This document shows, in pieces, positions 37,854 through 46,778 of a stretch of DNA of 64,000 nt; position 1 is the first letter of the stretch, and each line of letters opens with the position of its first letter. The stretch spans positions 2,108,001 to 2,172,000 of the forward strand of contig NZ_CP068083.1 in the NCBI RefSeq assembly GCF_016725325.1. Direction: 5' to 3'. Below the pieces are notes generated by a model. The model saw only the letters and a list, made by a program, of their open reading frames with translations. It was not told the DNA's origin and did no database searches. A program made the position numbers and the translations under genes. This DNA is from Sphingobacterium spiritivorum. Lineage in GTDB: Bacteria > Bacteroidota > Bacteroidia > Sphingobacteriales > Sphingobacteriaceae.

Positions 37854-38612
37854 CTAAAGAGTTGTAAACTTTGTTAATTCCATATCAACAAAAGCAGCTA
37901 CGGTACTGAATATGACACTTTTGCTGTTATCATTGAGTGATTTAAAAGTCGTAGGAAGAATCAGTCCGTCACCTATATCTTTAAAATTATCTATCAGATA
38001 TTGCACGCTATCATCCTCTGTATTAAGCTCCCAACGGCGAATTTTACCGCTTTCAGAATTAAAGAAAAGTTTGCCATTCAGCCTTACATTAAGATCTGTT
38101 GTAGAATTCACTGTTACAACGGTTAACTTCTCCGCATCCACTATTTTTTGTTGAGCATCTCCGGTTTTGAATTGCTTACTTCCTAATACAGTAGGCAGAA
38201 ACAGCAACGATACATCTTGTTTAAACTGCCTGGTGATCAAAGGGAAATTTTTAGCTGAAAAATTATCCAGATTGGTCTGCTCTACTTCATTGACATAAAG
38301 CTTACGTATCTTATTGGTCTTGTAATTGAATAAGAGTGTGATTTCATCACCTGAAGAAGTAGCGCCTTCAAACCGGCAATCTCCGTTCTGTCTGTTGATT
38401 AAAAATTTTCGTGGATTTTCAATAAATGTTGAGGCGTTATTACCTGCTGCCGAAAATAAAATAAAATGTGTATCATCCCATTTGTTTTTTCCTCCGATTC
38501 CTTCCCACAATTTATTTACAGTAGGAGTAGTATCCTGTCCGAAGCTAAGTTTGGGAAATAAAGCAGATGATAAAAGAAGGGTGAAGTATAATAATATTCT
38601 GAATGTTTTCAT
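37854..38612 (-). CDS. Secreted protein of unknown function
   Basis: The ATG at 38612 starts a signal peptide ending LSFGQ; the frame runs 18 codons further upstream without a better start. The 252-residue protein has an even mix of strands and charged loops (FILFSAAGNNASTFI, CRFEGATSSGDEITLLFNY, LNVRLNGKLFFNSESGKIRRWE) with an overall look like LolA-type or outer-membrane lipoprotein-sorting folds, though no motif proves that. It is read just upstream of ytxJ, with 12 bases between the stop of this gene and the ytxJ start. The function is unknown. Confidence 0.78.
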   Translation of the reverse strand: MKTFRILLYFTLLLSSALFPKLSFGQDTTPTVNKLWEGIGGKNKWDDTHFILFSAAGNNASTFIENPRKFLINRQNGDCRFEGATSSGDEITLLFNYKTNKIRKLYVNEVEQTNLDNFSAKNFPLITRQFKQDVSLLFLPTVLGSKQFKTGDAQQKIVDAEKLTVVTVNSTTDLNVRLNGKLFFNSESGKIRRWELNTEDDSVQYLIDNFKDIGDGLILPTTFKSLNDNSKSVIFSTVAAFVDMELTKFTTL

Positions 38613-38690
38613 ATTATATTCAAATTGAGTAGATGCGTTATTAATCATTGTAACAATTAATAACACATTCGCATAACCACAGCAAAGTGA

Positions 38691-38819
38691 TTATCTTGTT
38701 CTGTGCTTTTTCTTAGGGTAAGAACTATATGCGGCACATTGCTGTGTCGATGAACAGGAAGATAGGATAGTGGATACGATAAAGAGAATCCCAACTACTA
38801 AAATAAAATAACGTTTCAT
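38691..38819 (-). CDS. 42-residue lipoprotein
   Basis: This short frame was found by reading the gap after ribH on the minus strand. It encodes 42 residues: a basic start (MKRYF), a hydrophobic segment and a good lipobox (STILSSC), then a short polar, lysine-rich tail ending in KKKHRTR. Such tiny lipoproteins are common in Bacteroidota. It starts 21 bases after ribH on the same strand. The function is unknown. Confidence 0.72.
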   Translation of the reverse strand: MKRYFILVVGILFIVSTILSSCSSTQQCAAYSSYPKKKHRTR

Positions 38820-38840
38820 CGTTTTTAATCTTTTAATTCA

Positions 38841-39332
38841 TTAGGCATACTTTGCACTGATATGAGCCATCTGGATAGCTGTAATTGCAGCTTCTTCACC
38901 TTTATTACCGTGAATACCGCCAGCACGATCCAGGGCCTGCTGTAAATTATCCGTTGTCAATACACCAAAGATAACCGGTTTCCCATATTTTAAAGAGGCA
39001 TTAGCCACACCATTAGCCACTGCGTCGCAGATAAAATCAAAATGTCTGGTTTCTCCCTGAATAACACAACCTAGGCAGATTACAGCGTCAAAATCTTTGT
39101 TTCTCAATACTATATCCGCACCGGATATAAGCTCGTAGCTTCCGGGTACTTCTACAATCTCAATATTGCTTTCTAAAGCATTATGTTTCAACAGTCCTTC
39201 AACTGCTCCATTTAAGAGCGCTCCGGTTACCTGAGCGTTCCACTGAGACACTACGATTCCGAATTTGAATTGCTTTGCGTCACCGACCTGTATATGAGAA
39301 AAATCGGATAAATTTTTAAGATTACTTGCCAT
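38841..39332 (-). CDS. ribH: 6,7-dimethyl-8-ribityllumazine synthase
   Basis: RibH makes lumazine, the last intermediate of riboflavin synthesis, from 3,4-dihydroxy-2-butanone phosphate and a ribityl-amino pyrimidine. The 163-residue protein carries VSQWNAQVTGALLNGA, the phosphate-binding EVPGSYELISGAD, the active-site stretch GCVIQGETRHFDFICDAV with its catalytic histidine, and FGVLTTDNLQQALDRAGG. Length is standard for the icosahedral or pentameric enzymes. A TATATTTG element lies only seven bases upstream of the ATG. A 42-residue lipoprotein gene follows. Confidence 0.96.
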   Translation of the reverse strand: MASNLKNLSDFSHIQVGDAKQFKFGIVVSQWNAQVTGALLNGAVEGLLKHNALESNIEIVEVPGSYELISGADIVLRNKDFDAVICLGCVIQGETRHFDFICDAVANGVANASLKYGKPVIFGVLTTDNLQQALDRAGGIHGNKGEEAAITAIQMAHISAKYA

Positions 39333-39339
39333 ATAAATA

Positions 39340-39347
39340 CAAATATA
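39340..39347 (-). promoter_or_regulatory. -7 element of ribH
   Basis: On the minus strand TATATTTG is a full TAnnTTTG match, seven bases from the ATG, so the transcript would be nearly leaderless. It lies directly after the terminator of the upstream gene, which supports a real promoter. Confidence 0.5.
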
Positions 39348-39350
39348 ATG

Positions 39351-39375
39351 AAAAAGGCTGCTATTAGCAGCCTTT
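39351..39375 (-). terminator. Terminator of the TPR membrane protein gene
   Basis: The stem AAAGGCTGCT / AGCAGCCTTT is followed on the minus strand by T residues. It ends the gene at 39405-40085. Confidence 0.88.
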
Positions 39376-39404
39376 AAATTTTTAGTACCGGAGTTTAAAG
39401 CTTC

Positions 39405-40085
39405 TTATTGCTCAGCTTTTACACGAGCGATCAGACCTTCGATCATAGCTGCTTCCTGGCTTTCAGGGTAATTGCTTTTGATCTTCGTATAAGCTTCTTC
39501 CGCTTTTTTATTTTCTTTTAATTGCTCATATACCAGTCCTAATTTTTTAAGGAACAGAGGTGCTGTGTATGAGTTATCAGCTTTATCAGCCGCTTTTTTG
39601 TAGAAAGTAGCCGCTTTATTATAGTCTTTTTGCTCTGAATAGGCATCACCTAACATTCCAACAACAAGCGGATCCAAAATCTGACTACCTGTGTCAGAAT
39701 ATTTTTCAAGCGCTTCGATTGCTTCTGCAAATTTACCTTCTCTCAAATACAGACCTCCAAGGTATGCATTTGCAATATTAGCAGATTTGGTGTTCGAATA
39801 TTCTTCAGCAATTTCTTTGAATCCCGGATAAGCTCCGTCTCCGGAAATTGCTCTTTTCTGTAACGAATCATCTGTAGAAGCAGCATATTCTTCTGCTTTG
39901 AAGATTTGGTTAGCAGCTTTTTCGGCACGAGGAGCCAAATAAAGTTTTTGATATCCAAAATATAACACTACCAATACAAGGATACCTCCGATTATGAAAG
40001 TAATGCTTTTTTGGTTTTCAACGAAAAATGAACCTTTTTGAGGTTTATATGCAGTTTCCGCTGCACGGGTTTGATTATTTGACAT
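39405..40085 (-). CDS. TPR-repeat membrane protein
   Basis: The 226-residue protein has a cytosolic start, one membrane helix near residue 30 (SITFIIGGILVLVVLYFGY), and then tetratricopeptide repeats on the other side (YPGFKEIAEEYSNTKSANIA, GKFAEAIEALEKYSD, KDYNKAATFYKKAADKADNS, KENKKAEEAYTKIKSNYPES). The topology resembles YfgM, a helper of the Sec translocon, but I cannot claim orthology. The ATG at 40085 is preferred over a TTG two codons upstream. It has its own promoter and terminator. Confidence 0.85.
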   Translation of the reverse strand: MSNNQTRAAETAYKPQKGSFFVENQKSITFIIGGILVLVVLYFGYQKLYLAPRAEKAANQIFKAEEYAASTDDSLQKRAISGDGAYPGFKEIAEEYSNTKSANIANAYLGGLYLREGKFAEAIEALEKYSDTGSQILDPLVVGMLGDAYSEQKDYNKAATFYKKAADKADNSYTAPLFLKKLGLVYEQLKENKKAEEAYTKIKSNYPESQEAAMIEGLIARVKAEQ

Positions 40086-40110
40086 TTTCAAAAAATAAAA
40101 ATTCGGAACG

Positions 40111-40140
40111 CAAAATTACACTTTTAAAAATTATTTGCAA
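40111..40140 (-). promoter_or_regulatory. Promoter of the TPR membrane protein gene
   Basis: On the minus strand TTG (40138-40140) is followed after 19 bases by TAATTTTG (40111-40118), a full fit to the Bacteroidota promoter consensus. The start codon is 25 bases further on. Confidence 0.7.
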
Positions 40141-40174
40141 GTGTTTTAGATTTAAATTATTAAGGATGATTAAG

Positions 40175-42091
40175 TTATTGAATCTGAATGTCCTTTTTGT
40201 CTAAAGCCTCATAAATGGAGTTCTGACTCTTGAATTCCGGCACGATTTGCTTCATTTGTTTGACAATATTGGTCTCGTTTTGTGTTTTAATAATCGTGAA
40301 AAGAGTATCTAACTCACTCTGTACAAAAGAAAAGTCATTTTCCCGGACTTTGGCAATCATAATCTTTTCATGATGTGTAGCCATCGTATTTTCAAGGTCA
40401 TTCAGAAGCTCTTCATAGAGTTTTTCTCCCGGACGTAAGCCTGTAAATTTGATTTCAATATCCTGATTGGGGACAAATCCCGATAATTTGATCATTTTTT
40501 CAGCCAGTTCAACGATTTTTACAGATTTTCCCATGTCAAATACAAAAATCTCACCGCCGTTACCCATATTACCCGCCTCAATAACAAGCTGACAGGCTTC
40601 CGGAATAGTCATAAAATATCGGGTAATTTCCGGATGAGTTACCGTTACAGGGCCTCCTTTTTCGATCTGATCTTTAAACCGTGGAATAACGGACCCGTTA
40701 GATCCCAGAACATTTCCAAATCTGGTTGTAATAAAACGGGTATGTTTCTTCTCTGATTTCTCCAGATGGTTATTCAGGGATTGTACATATATTTCAGCTA
40801 TCCGTTTTGTAGCACCCATAATATTTGTTGGATTGACTGCTTTATCAGTCGATACAAATACAAATTTATCAACTCCGAAATCTACAGCAAGATTTGCCAG
40901 ATTAAAAGTGCCCAATACATTTGTTCGAACTCCCTCAATAGGATGGTTTTCCATCATAGGTACATGCTTGTATGCTGCAGCGTGATAGACAACATGTGGT
41001 TTGAACGTGTCGAACAGATTCTTCATACGTTCATAATTTTTCACATCCGCTATAAAGCTGTGATATACCTGATTTTTATAGAGATCCTGAAGATCCAGCT
41101 GCAGATTATGAAGAGGAGATTCGGCCTGGTCGCAAAGAATAATCATTTGCGGATCGTATTTTCCAAGTTGTTTTGAAATTTCACTCCCTATAGACCCAGC
41201 TGCTCCGGTTACCAGTACACGTTTGCCCTTCAGCTGCTCCAGAATATTATTGTTTGATATTTTGATAGAATCACGTTCTAACAAATCTTCTATTTTTATT
41301 TTTTGAATCTGATTAGGATTAAGATCTCCGTTGATGATTTTTTGCACTGGAGGCAACGTCAATACATTAACATTATGCTCCAGGCAGATATCCGTGATTT
41401 CATTCTTGCGGGTAGCAGGGATGTTATGAGATGCAATAATAAGCTCTTCCACATTTAGTTTCGGGATCAGCTTGTCTAAATCATCAGGTGAATAAATCTT
41501 GACGCCATCAATTGATTTTCCGATTTTCTGATCACTGTCGTCCAGATAGCCGATAATAGCATTTGCTGCTCTCAGATCATGATCCATTGTTCTTTTGACT
41601 GCGATACCCAGATCACCTGCTCCGAATACCAATGTATTCTTTTTGCTGTCCTGCGCTACTTTTGTGTATTGAAAAAACACCTTAATAGAAGTTCTGTAGA
41701 TAAAAAGGCAGACAAAAGCGAATAACGAATACAGAATAATAAGATTAGTCGGTAATATTGTCGGAATACGCATGGCAATCAGGAATAATTTGATTGCAAA
41801 GAGTACAATTACAATAAACAATACTGTTGATAAGAATCTGATGGAATCTACAGCGCTGGTGTAGCGGATAATGCCCGTATGTGTTTTGAAAATCAAAAAA
41901 GCAACAGCCGTTATTGACATGCAATACAGAAACTCCATGGCCAGAGCCGGTCTGTAAAATGCTTCCAGAGAGAAGTTATAAAAGACAGAATAGGCTAAAA
42001 AAAAGGCAAATGAAGCACAGGCAATATCAAAAAGAAAAATTATCCAACGAGGGACAATGCTCAGTTGATTGACTGAATTTAAAATTTTCAT
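40175..42091 (-). CDS. Membrane-bound nucleotide-sugar 4,6-dehydratase (WbpM/CapD type)
   Basis: These enzymes convert UDP-GlcNAc to a 4-keto-6-deoxy sugar for capsule or O-antigen. The 638-residue protein has four membrane helices in the first 120 residues, a first nucleotide-binding-like domain (NTLVFGAGDLGIAV) and the catalytic SDR domain from about residue 290. That domain has TGAAGSIGSEI for NAD, and its active site STDKAVNPTNIMGATKR has Met-Lys where short SDRs have Tyr-Lys, as in WbpM. RFGNVLGSNGSVIPRFKDQI and RPGEKLYEELL follow. No other polysaccharide genes are adjacent, so the sugar product is unknown. Confidence 0.93.
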   Translation of the reverse strand: MKILNSVNQLSIVPRWIIFLFDIACASFAFFLAYSVFYNFSLEAFYRPALAMEFLYCMSITAVAFLIFKTHTGIIRYTSAVDSIRFLSTVLFIVIVLFAIKLFLIAMRIPTILPTNLIILYSLFAFVCLFIYRTSIKVFFQYTKVAQDSKKNTLVFGAGDLGIAVKRTMDHDLRAANAIIGYLDDSDQKIGKSIDGVKIYSPDDLDKLIPKLNVEELIIASHNIPATRKNEITDICLEHNVNVLTLPPVQKIINGDLNPNQIQKIKIEDLLERDSIKISNNNILEQLKGKRVLVTGAAGSIGSEISKQLGKYDPQMIILCDQAESPLHNLQLDLQDLYKNQVYHSFIADVKNYERMKNLFDTFKPHVVYHAAAYKHVPMMENHPIEGVRTNVLGTFNLANLAVDFGVDKFVFVSTDKAVNPTNIMGATKRIAEIYVQSLNNHLEKSEKKHTRFITTRFGNVLGSNGSVIPRFKDQIEKGGPVTVTHPEITRYFMTIPEACQLVIEAGNMGNGGEIFVFDMGKSVKIVELAEKMIKLSGFVPNQDIEIKFTGLRPGEKLYEELLNDLENTMATHHEKIMIAKVRENDFSFVQSELDTLFTIIKTQNETNIVKQMKQIVPEFKSQNSIYEALDKKDIQIQ

Positions 42092-42118
42092 GTGTTATAG
42101 GGTGGGTAAAAATTTATA

Positions 42119-42146
42119 CAAATCTAATTTTTTTTTAATATCCAAA
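42119..42146 (-). promoter_or_regulatory. Promoter of the 4,6-dehydratase gene
   Basis: On the minus strand TTTG (42143-42146) and TAGATTTG (42119-42126) are separated by 16 bases, a little short of the usual spacing. The start codon is 27 bases downstream. Confidence 0.5.
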
Positions 42147-42251
42147 TTACATTTTATATGCTAATATTGTACCATATTATGAAAAACGAGCATATTTATT
42201 GTAATAAAGCTTAATAAATGCCTAAATTAGTGACAGATAATTTTTGAATAG

Positions 42252-43463
42252 ATGGGTAGTATTTCCAAGATCGCTCAACAGGCAATGATGCAGCCTCAGG
42301 AGGCATTAATGGCTGTTGGCAAATCAAAAAACAGTCTTACCATAGGCATTCCGAAAGAAGTATCCTTTCAGGAGAACAGAATTGCCCTGACTCCACTGTC
42401 TGTGGCTTTATTGATTGAAAACGGACATAAGGTCATTTTAGAATCGAATGCCGGTGCAGGATCTAATTTTTTAGACCAGCATTATAGCGAACAGGGGGCA
42501 TTGATCGTCTATAGCAGTGAGGAAGTGTATAAGGCGGATCTGATCATTAAAGTTGCCAGTCCGACCTTAGAAGAGGTCAGTCTTATGAAAACGGGGCAGG
42601 TATTATTCTCTTCACAACAGCCTTCTATGATGGATCTGGCGGTCTTGCAGTCTCTGATTAAAAAGAAAGTTACTGCATTATCCTATGAGTATCTCCAGGA
42701 CGAAGGTTGTCATCTGACCGTGGTACGTGCGATGAGCGAGATTGTAGGGGCTACAGCCGTCCTTATAGCAGCAGAGTACCTGAGTAATGTATTTGATGGC
42801 AAAGGACTGATGCTTGGGGGCGTTACAGGTGTTCCGCCCACAGAAATGGTTATTATCGGAGCAGGTACTGTGGGTGAATTTGCGGCACGTACAGCAATAG
42901 CACTTGGGGCACAGGTCAAAGTATTTGACAGTTCCGTGTACCGCCTCAGACGACTACAGAATAACGTAGGCAGCAGAGTGTTTACTTCAGTTATCCAACC
43001 CATCGTGTTGAACAAAGCTGTACGATCCTGCGATGTCGTCATTGGAGCATTAAGAGCTGTAAATGGTCGCTCACCCTGCATAATTTCAGAAGAGACCGTT
43101 TCGCAGATGAAACCCAATTCCGTACTGATTGATGTGAGTATAGATCAGGGAGGATGTTTTGAAACTTCGGAAGTAACCAGCCACGATAAGCCGGTCTTTC
43201 GTAAATATGATGTGATTCATTATTGTGTGCCCAATATTGCTTCCCGGGTTGCCCGTACAGCGACATACGCACTTACAAATATTTTTTCACCGATCTTACT
43301 GCAGATTGGTGAGGCAGGGGGGATGAATAAAATGATCTGGGCTAATCAGGGAATCCGCAGTGCCATATATCTGTATCAGGGCAACCTGACGAATAAGGAT
43401 ATGGCAAATAAATTTAATCTCCCTGCCAAAGATCTGGATCTTATTATTGTTTCCAATCTGTAA
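42252..43463 (+). CDS. ald: Alanine dehydrogenase
   Basis: Alanine dehydrogenase interconverts L-alanine and pyruvate with NAD. The 403-residue protein has the family pattern IGIPKEVSFQENRIALTP, the NAD-binding MVIIGAGTVGEFAARTAIAL after GGVTGVPPTE, SIDQGGCFETSE and HYCVPNIASRVARTATYALTN. It is about 30 residues longer at the front than the usual 370, with the extension containing AQQAMMQPQEAL; this longer start is seen in Bacteroidota. The related transhydrogenase alpha subunit is the main alternative, but the C-terminal end fits Ald. Confidence 0.9.
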   Translation: MGSISKIAQQAMMQPQEALMAVGKSKNSLTIGIPKEVSFQENRIALTPLSVALLIENGHKVILESNAGAGSNFLDQHYSEQGALIVYSSEEVYKADLIIKVASPTLEEVSLMKTGQVLFSSQQPSMMDLAVLQSLIKKKVTALSYEYLQDEGCHLTVVRAMSEIVGATAVLIAAEYLSNVFDGKGLMLGGVTGVPPTEMVIIGAGTVGEFAARTAIALGAQVKVFDSSVYRLRRLQNNVGSRVFTSVIQPIVLNKAVRSCDVVIGALRAVNGRSPCIISEETVSQMKPNSVLIDVSIDQGGCFETSEVTSHDKPVFRKYDVIHYCVPNIASRVARTATYALTNIFSPILLQIGEAGGMNKMIWANQGIRSAIYLYQGNLTNKDMANKFNLPAKDLDLIIVSNL

Positions 43464-43467
43464 GTCT

Positions 43468-44334
43468 ATGAAAATCTTAATGGTAATAAATCTTGTATTG
43501 ATGATTGCTTTGCGTGCTGTAGCTCAGGAAAAAATTCCCCTTTATCCGGACGGAATTCCAAACAGTAAAGGGGAAAATAGTGAAGAATATCAAAAAAATA
43601 TTCCTGAATTATTTATCTATAAACCTACTGTCGCAGATAAGCACGTCGGAATATTAGTCATACCCGGAGGTGGATATGCCCATGTGGCCATCGGGCATGA
43701 GGGTCATGATGTGGCGCGTGAATTGAATAAGAATGGCTATACAGCTTTTGTATTAAAGTATCGGTTACCCAGTGATCAGATTATGGAAGATAAGAAGATC
43801 GGCCCGCTACAGGATGCACAACGCGCTATGCAACTGATCCGGGAGAATCAGCAGGTGCTGGGAGTAGATATTCACAAGTTAGGTGTAATGGGCTTCTCTG
43901 CAGGCGGTCATTTAGCTTCTACATTGTCCACACATTATAGAAAGGCATATATTGCAAATGATATGCATACAGATCTCAGGCCGGACTTTTCGATTCTGTG
44001 TTATCCTGTGATCTCTATGGATACCACCATTACACATGCCGGATCCCGTAAAAATCTGATAGGTCAGAACCCTGACAAAGAAGATGAGATCTTATTTTCC
44101 AATGAACTCCAGGTTGATAAAAATACTGCGCCCGCTTTTCTGATGAGCGCAAAAGATGATAAGGCAGTACCTGTTGAAAATATGTATCGCTATCAGCGGG
44201 CATTACAAAAATATAAGATTCCCAATGAAGTGTTTACTTACGAAAATGGCGGGCATGGATTCGGACTGAACAATAAAACAAGTGAAGTAAAGTGGTTAGT
44301 TTCCTGCCTGGCCTGGCTGGAAAAATTAAAATAA
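43468..44334 (+). CDS. Secreted alpha/beta-hydrolase, esterase-like
   Basis: The ATG at 43468 starts a signal peptide ending AVAQ, five bases after the ald stop; the frame extends seven codons further up but would overlap ald. The 288-residue protein has the oxyanion stretch VIPGGGYAHVAIGHEGHDVA, nucleophile serine in GFSAGGHLAS, an aspartate in SAKDDKAVP and histidine in NGGHGFGL. This is the pattern of xylan acetyl-esterase or feruloyl-esterase-like enzymes (BD-FAE type). The substrate is inferred only. It may be cotranscribed with ald and the TlpA-like gene that follows one base later. Confidence 0.85.
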   Translation: MKILMVINLVLMIALRAVAQEKIPLYPDGIPNSKGENSEEYQKNIPELFIYKPTVADKHVGILVIPGGGYAHVAIGHEGHDVARELNKNGYTAFVLKYRLPSDQIMEDKKIGPLQDAQRAMQLIRENQQVLGVDIHKLGVMGFSAGGHLASTLSTHYRKAYIANDMHTDLRPDFSILCYPVISMDTTITHAGSRKNLIGQNPDKEDEILFSNELQVDKNTAPAFLMSAKDDKAVPVENMYRYQRALQKYKIPNEVFTYENGGHGFGLNNKTSEVKWLVSCLAWLEKLK

Positions 44335-44335
44335 C

Positions 44336-44836
44336 ATGAAGCAACTTATTCTATTATTGATATTGACAATATCTGTTCCTGTATCCGGACAGGAATGGAA
44401 AGTAAAGGTTGGAGAACAAACTCCGGCTTTTGAATGGAAAGATAAAAAAGAAGAACGGAAAGACATAAACATGCTGAAAGGCAGAGTTGTTCTGATCAAT
44501 TTTTTTGCTACCTGGTGTCCTCCCTGCAGACAAGAGTTGCCCAGAGTGGAGAAAGAAATATGGGCAAAGTACAAGGCTCGTACAGATTTTTCCTTATTGG
44601 TATTTGCGAGAGAAGAAGGCTGGGATAAATTAGATCCTTTTATGAGCAAACAGCAGTATACGTTTCCTGTTTTTCCGGATCTGAAAAGAGAGATCTTTTC
44701 CAAATATGCCGATACAGGGATTCCGCGTAATGTCATCCTAAATAAAAAAGGAGAAGTAGTGTATCAGTCAATCGGCTATACCGAAGAAGAGTTTAAGCAT
44801 CTCCTGACTGTTTTGGAATCCGAATTAGCCAAATAA
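44336..44836 (+). CDS. TlpA-like thioredoxin family protein
   Basis: The 166-residue protein has a signal peptide ending VSGQ and a thioredoxin-like domain of the TlpA/ResA class: GEQTPAFEWKD, then VVLINFFATWCPPCRQELPRVEKE with the redox pair CPPC, and IPRNVILNKKGEVVYQSIGY with the cis-proline. It is probably a periplasmic thiol-disulphide oxidoreductase. One base separates it from the esterase stop, so translation may be coupled. It is convergent with the ABC transporter gene: the two stop codons touch. Confidence 0.9.
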   Translation: MKQLILLLILTISVPVSGQEWKVKVGEQTPAFEWKDKKEERKDINMLKGRVVLINFFATWCPPCRQELPRVEKEIWAKYKARTDFSLLVFAREEGWDKLDPFMSKQQYTFPVFPDLKREIFSKYADTGIPRNVILNKKGEVVYQSIGYTEEEFKHLLTVLESELAK

Positions 44837-45877
44837 TCAGAAACTGATATACTTGTCAATAGCTATCTCAACGGTTGTACCTCTTTCAATAGCAGAAATA
44901 GGGTGATCAATGAGGTGCAGGGACAATTGATCATTGCCTACCGTGAGTTCATTATAGAATCCTCGGAAGCGCACATCTTTAATCTGCAGCGAACTGGAAG
45001 CATTTCTTTGAACTTTGATCCATTCCTGATGGATTGCGATTTGCTGTGTAGTTTGAATGCCTAATATCGCCGCCTGTTCCGGAGACAGGAGATTGCTCTT
45101 TGCCAGCAATTGTGCTGTGTAAGAGTGTGTAGGATGATAATATAATTCTTCCGGACTTCCCTGATCTACAATCTTACCTTTTTTCATGACCATTAATCTG
45201 TCTGATAGCGAAAGTACTTCTGCAGGATCATGGGAAATAAGGATAACGGTAAGTCCGGTCTCTTTTACAATCTGTTTGATGTCCTGCTGCAGATTGTCTC
45301 TGAAAGCGGCATCTACCTGATTGAACGGTTCGTCCATCAACAGCACCTCCGGTTCGTTAATCAAGGCTCTAGAAATGGCTACTCTTTGTTTTTCTCCACC
45401 GCTAAGATCTGCTACCCGCTGATTCGCCAGATGGGCGATATTTAATTTTTCGAGTACTTCCTGTGTTTTATCCTGTTTACGTTGAAGATTGGTATTGGAA
45501 AGTTGCGAAGCCACATTATCCCATACTTTAGCATACAGATTAAGATCATCAAAACCCTGCGAGACCAGCTTCATAGCCGGATGTCCCGGTATTAATTTGT
45601 CCTTTCGTGTAGGTACTAGCCACCCCCGGTAACGAATCGATCCGGATTGTGGTTCGAGTAGACCGTATATTAGCTTAAGCAATGTACTCTTTCCGCTTCC
45701 CGATTCCCCGATGATAGAAGTGATCTCCCCTTCGTTAACACTGAAGCTAACGTGATCTACCGCAACAATCTTTTCTTTGTTCTCAAAAATACAGGAAACA
45801 TTTTCCCCATATACCAAAGGTAATCCGGGCTGTTGTACATCTGAAGGGATAAATTGACAGGATGAGAGCTCTTGCAT
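44837..45877 (-). CDS. ABC transporter ATP-binding protein with TOBE-like tail
   Basis: The ATG at 45877 gives 346 residues; an upstream ATG at 45916 is open too but would overlap the promoter-like TAATTTTG and a terminator hairpin, so the shorter start is preferred. The ATPase has Walker A GESGSGKST, a Q-loop region with VSQGFDDLN, signature LSGGEKQRVAISRA, Walker B VLLMDEPFNQVD and the switch histidine in ISHDPAEVLS. The last 90 residues form an OB-fold-like tail as in PotA/FbpC importers. No permease or binding protein is adjacent, so the substrate is unknown. Confidence 0.88.
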   Translation of the reverse strand: MQELSSCQFIPSDVQQPGLPLVYGENVSCIFENKEKIVAVDHVSFSVNEGEITSIIGESGSGKSTLLKLIYGLLEPQSGSIRYRGWLVPTRKDKLIPGHPAMKLVSQGFDDLNLYAKVWDNVASQLSNTNLQRKQDKTQEVLEKLNIAHLANQRVADLSGGEKQRVAISRALINEPEVLLMDEPFNQVDAAFRDNLQQDIKQIVKETGLTVILISHDPAEVLSLSDRLMVMKKGKIVDQGSPEELYYHPTHSYTAQLLAKSNLLSPEQAAILGIQTTQQIAIHQEWIKVQRNASSSLQIKDVRFRGFYNELTVGNDQLSLHLIDHPISAIERGTTVEIAIDKYISF

Positions 45878-45887
45878 AAAAATAAAA

Positions 45888-45916
45888 GTGTCGGATCTTA
45901 ATTTAAAATCCGACAC
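45888..45916 (-). terminator. Terminator of the sigma/anti-sigma/barrel operon
   Basis: On the minus strand the stem GTGTCGGAT / ATCCGACAC is followed by TTTTATTTTT. It ends the operon from 48070 to 45947 and lies only ten bases before the next start codon at 45877, overlapping that gene's putative promoter. Confidence 0.82.
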
Positions 45917-45923
45917 AAAATTA
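45916..45923 (-). promoter_or_regulatory. -7 element of the ABC transporter gene
   Basis: On the minus strand TAATTTTG is a full match to TAnnTTTG. Its start site would fall inside the hairpin at 45888-45916, so the leader of this gene may begin with half or all of that hairpin. Confidence 0.4.
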
Positions 45924-45946
45924 CGTTTTATTTATGGGGTAATCAA

Positions 45947-46750
45947 TTATAGGAATAAGGTTAAGCCAAATGTGAAATTATTAAGACCTTTCTGGTTCGG
46001 ACTGTTTTCAAAAACATCATTGAAATAATACTTGGTGAAGAAACCAACATCACGGAACCCGGCTCTTACGAAAGCTCCATACTGAAAGGATTGAAGATTA
46101 TAATCGTCTCTGAATTTCTGCTTTCCGTTTTCTTCACTTTTAAGACGTTGAGATCCTTTCAGTAAAACTCCACCTATAGGACCGAATGCTACTTTTAACC
46201 GGTCTCCATTGGCCATTTTTCTGCTTCGCAACTCAAAGGTTAATGGAATGCGTAGATAAGTAGATGTTAATCTGTTTTTCTCAATATTCACCTCATTTCT
46301 ATCTAGTATTTCATAATCCAGAGGTGTAGTATTCTTTTTCAATATGACGTTTTCTTTTAATCGTGTGTAATTCCATTCAAAACCAGTAGAAATATACATT
46401 CTGAAATTGTCATTCATCCTTACGCCGAACTGGGCAACATCAAAGCCGAAATTAGTCGTTTTCCCTTTTTTATAATTCAGAAACTGGTTGTCATCTGAGA
46501 GTGTGAAACTGCCGTTATCTATTATTCTGGAAAATCCCCAGTCTACCCGTGCGAAAGTAATTCCATAAAAAGTTCTGGGATATACAATATGTGTTTCTTT
46601 ATCCCCTTTTCCTAAGGTATAGGAATGTTTGTGTGTTTTAGCTGACGGGCGTGCTTCTTCAGTTTTTGTAGAGTCAGCTTCTTGTGCTAGCGCCTGCATG
46701 CCTGAAAATAAAAGCAGGCAGCTAATGGTTAAGATATGGATTGGTTTCAT
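45947..46750 (-). CDS. Outer-membrane beta-barrel protein
   Basis: The 267-residue protein has a signal peptide ending ALAQ and repeated amphipathic strands ending in aromatic residues (FYGITFARVDWGFSRI, FRMYISTGFEWNYTRL, STYLRIPLTFELRSR, SFQYGAFVRAGFRDVGFFTKYYF). It closes with FTFGLTLFL, a usual barrel end. This is the general porin-like OmpW/outer_membrane beta-barrel class. It is the third gene of an operon with an ECF sigma factor and an anti-sigma-like protein, so it may be a target or a sensor of that system. Confidence 0.82.
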   Translation of the reverse strand: MKPIHILTISCLLLFSGMQALAQEADSTKTEEARPSAKTHKHSYTLGKGDKETHIVYPRTFYGITFARVDWGFSRIIDNGSFTLSDDNQFLNYKKGKTTNFGFDVAQFGVRMNDNFRMYISTGFEWNYTRLKENVILKKNTTPLDYEILDRNEVNIEKNRLTSTYLRIPLTFELRSRKMANGDRLKVAFGPIGGVLLKGSQRLKSEENGKQKFRDDYNLQSFQYGAFVRAGFRDVGFFTKYYFNDVFENSPNQKGLNNFTFGLTLFL

Positions 46751-46778
46751 ATAGTATGTGATTTGTCTTTAATTGTTA

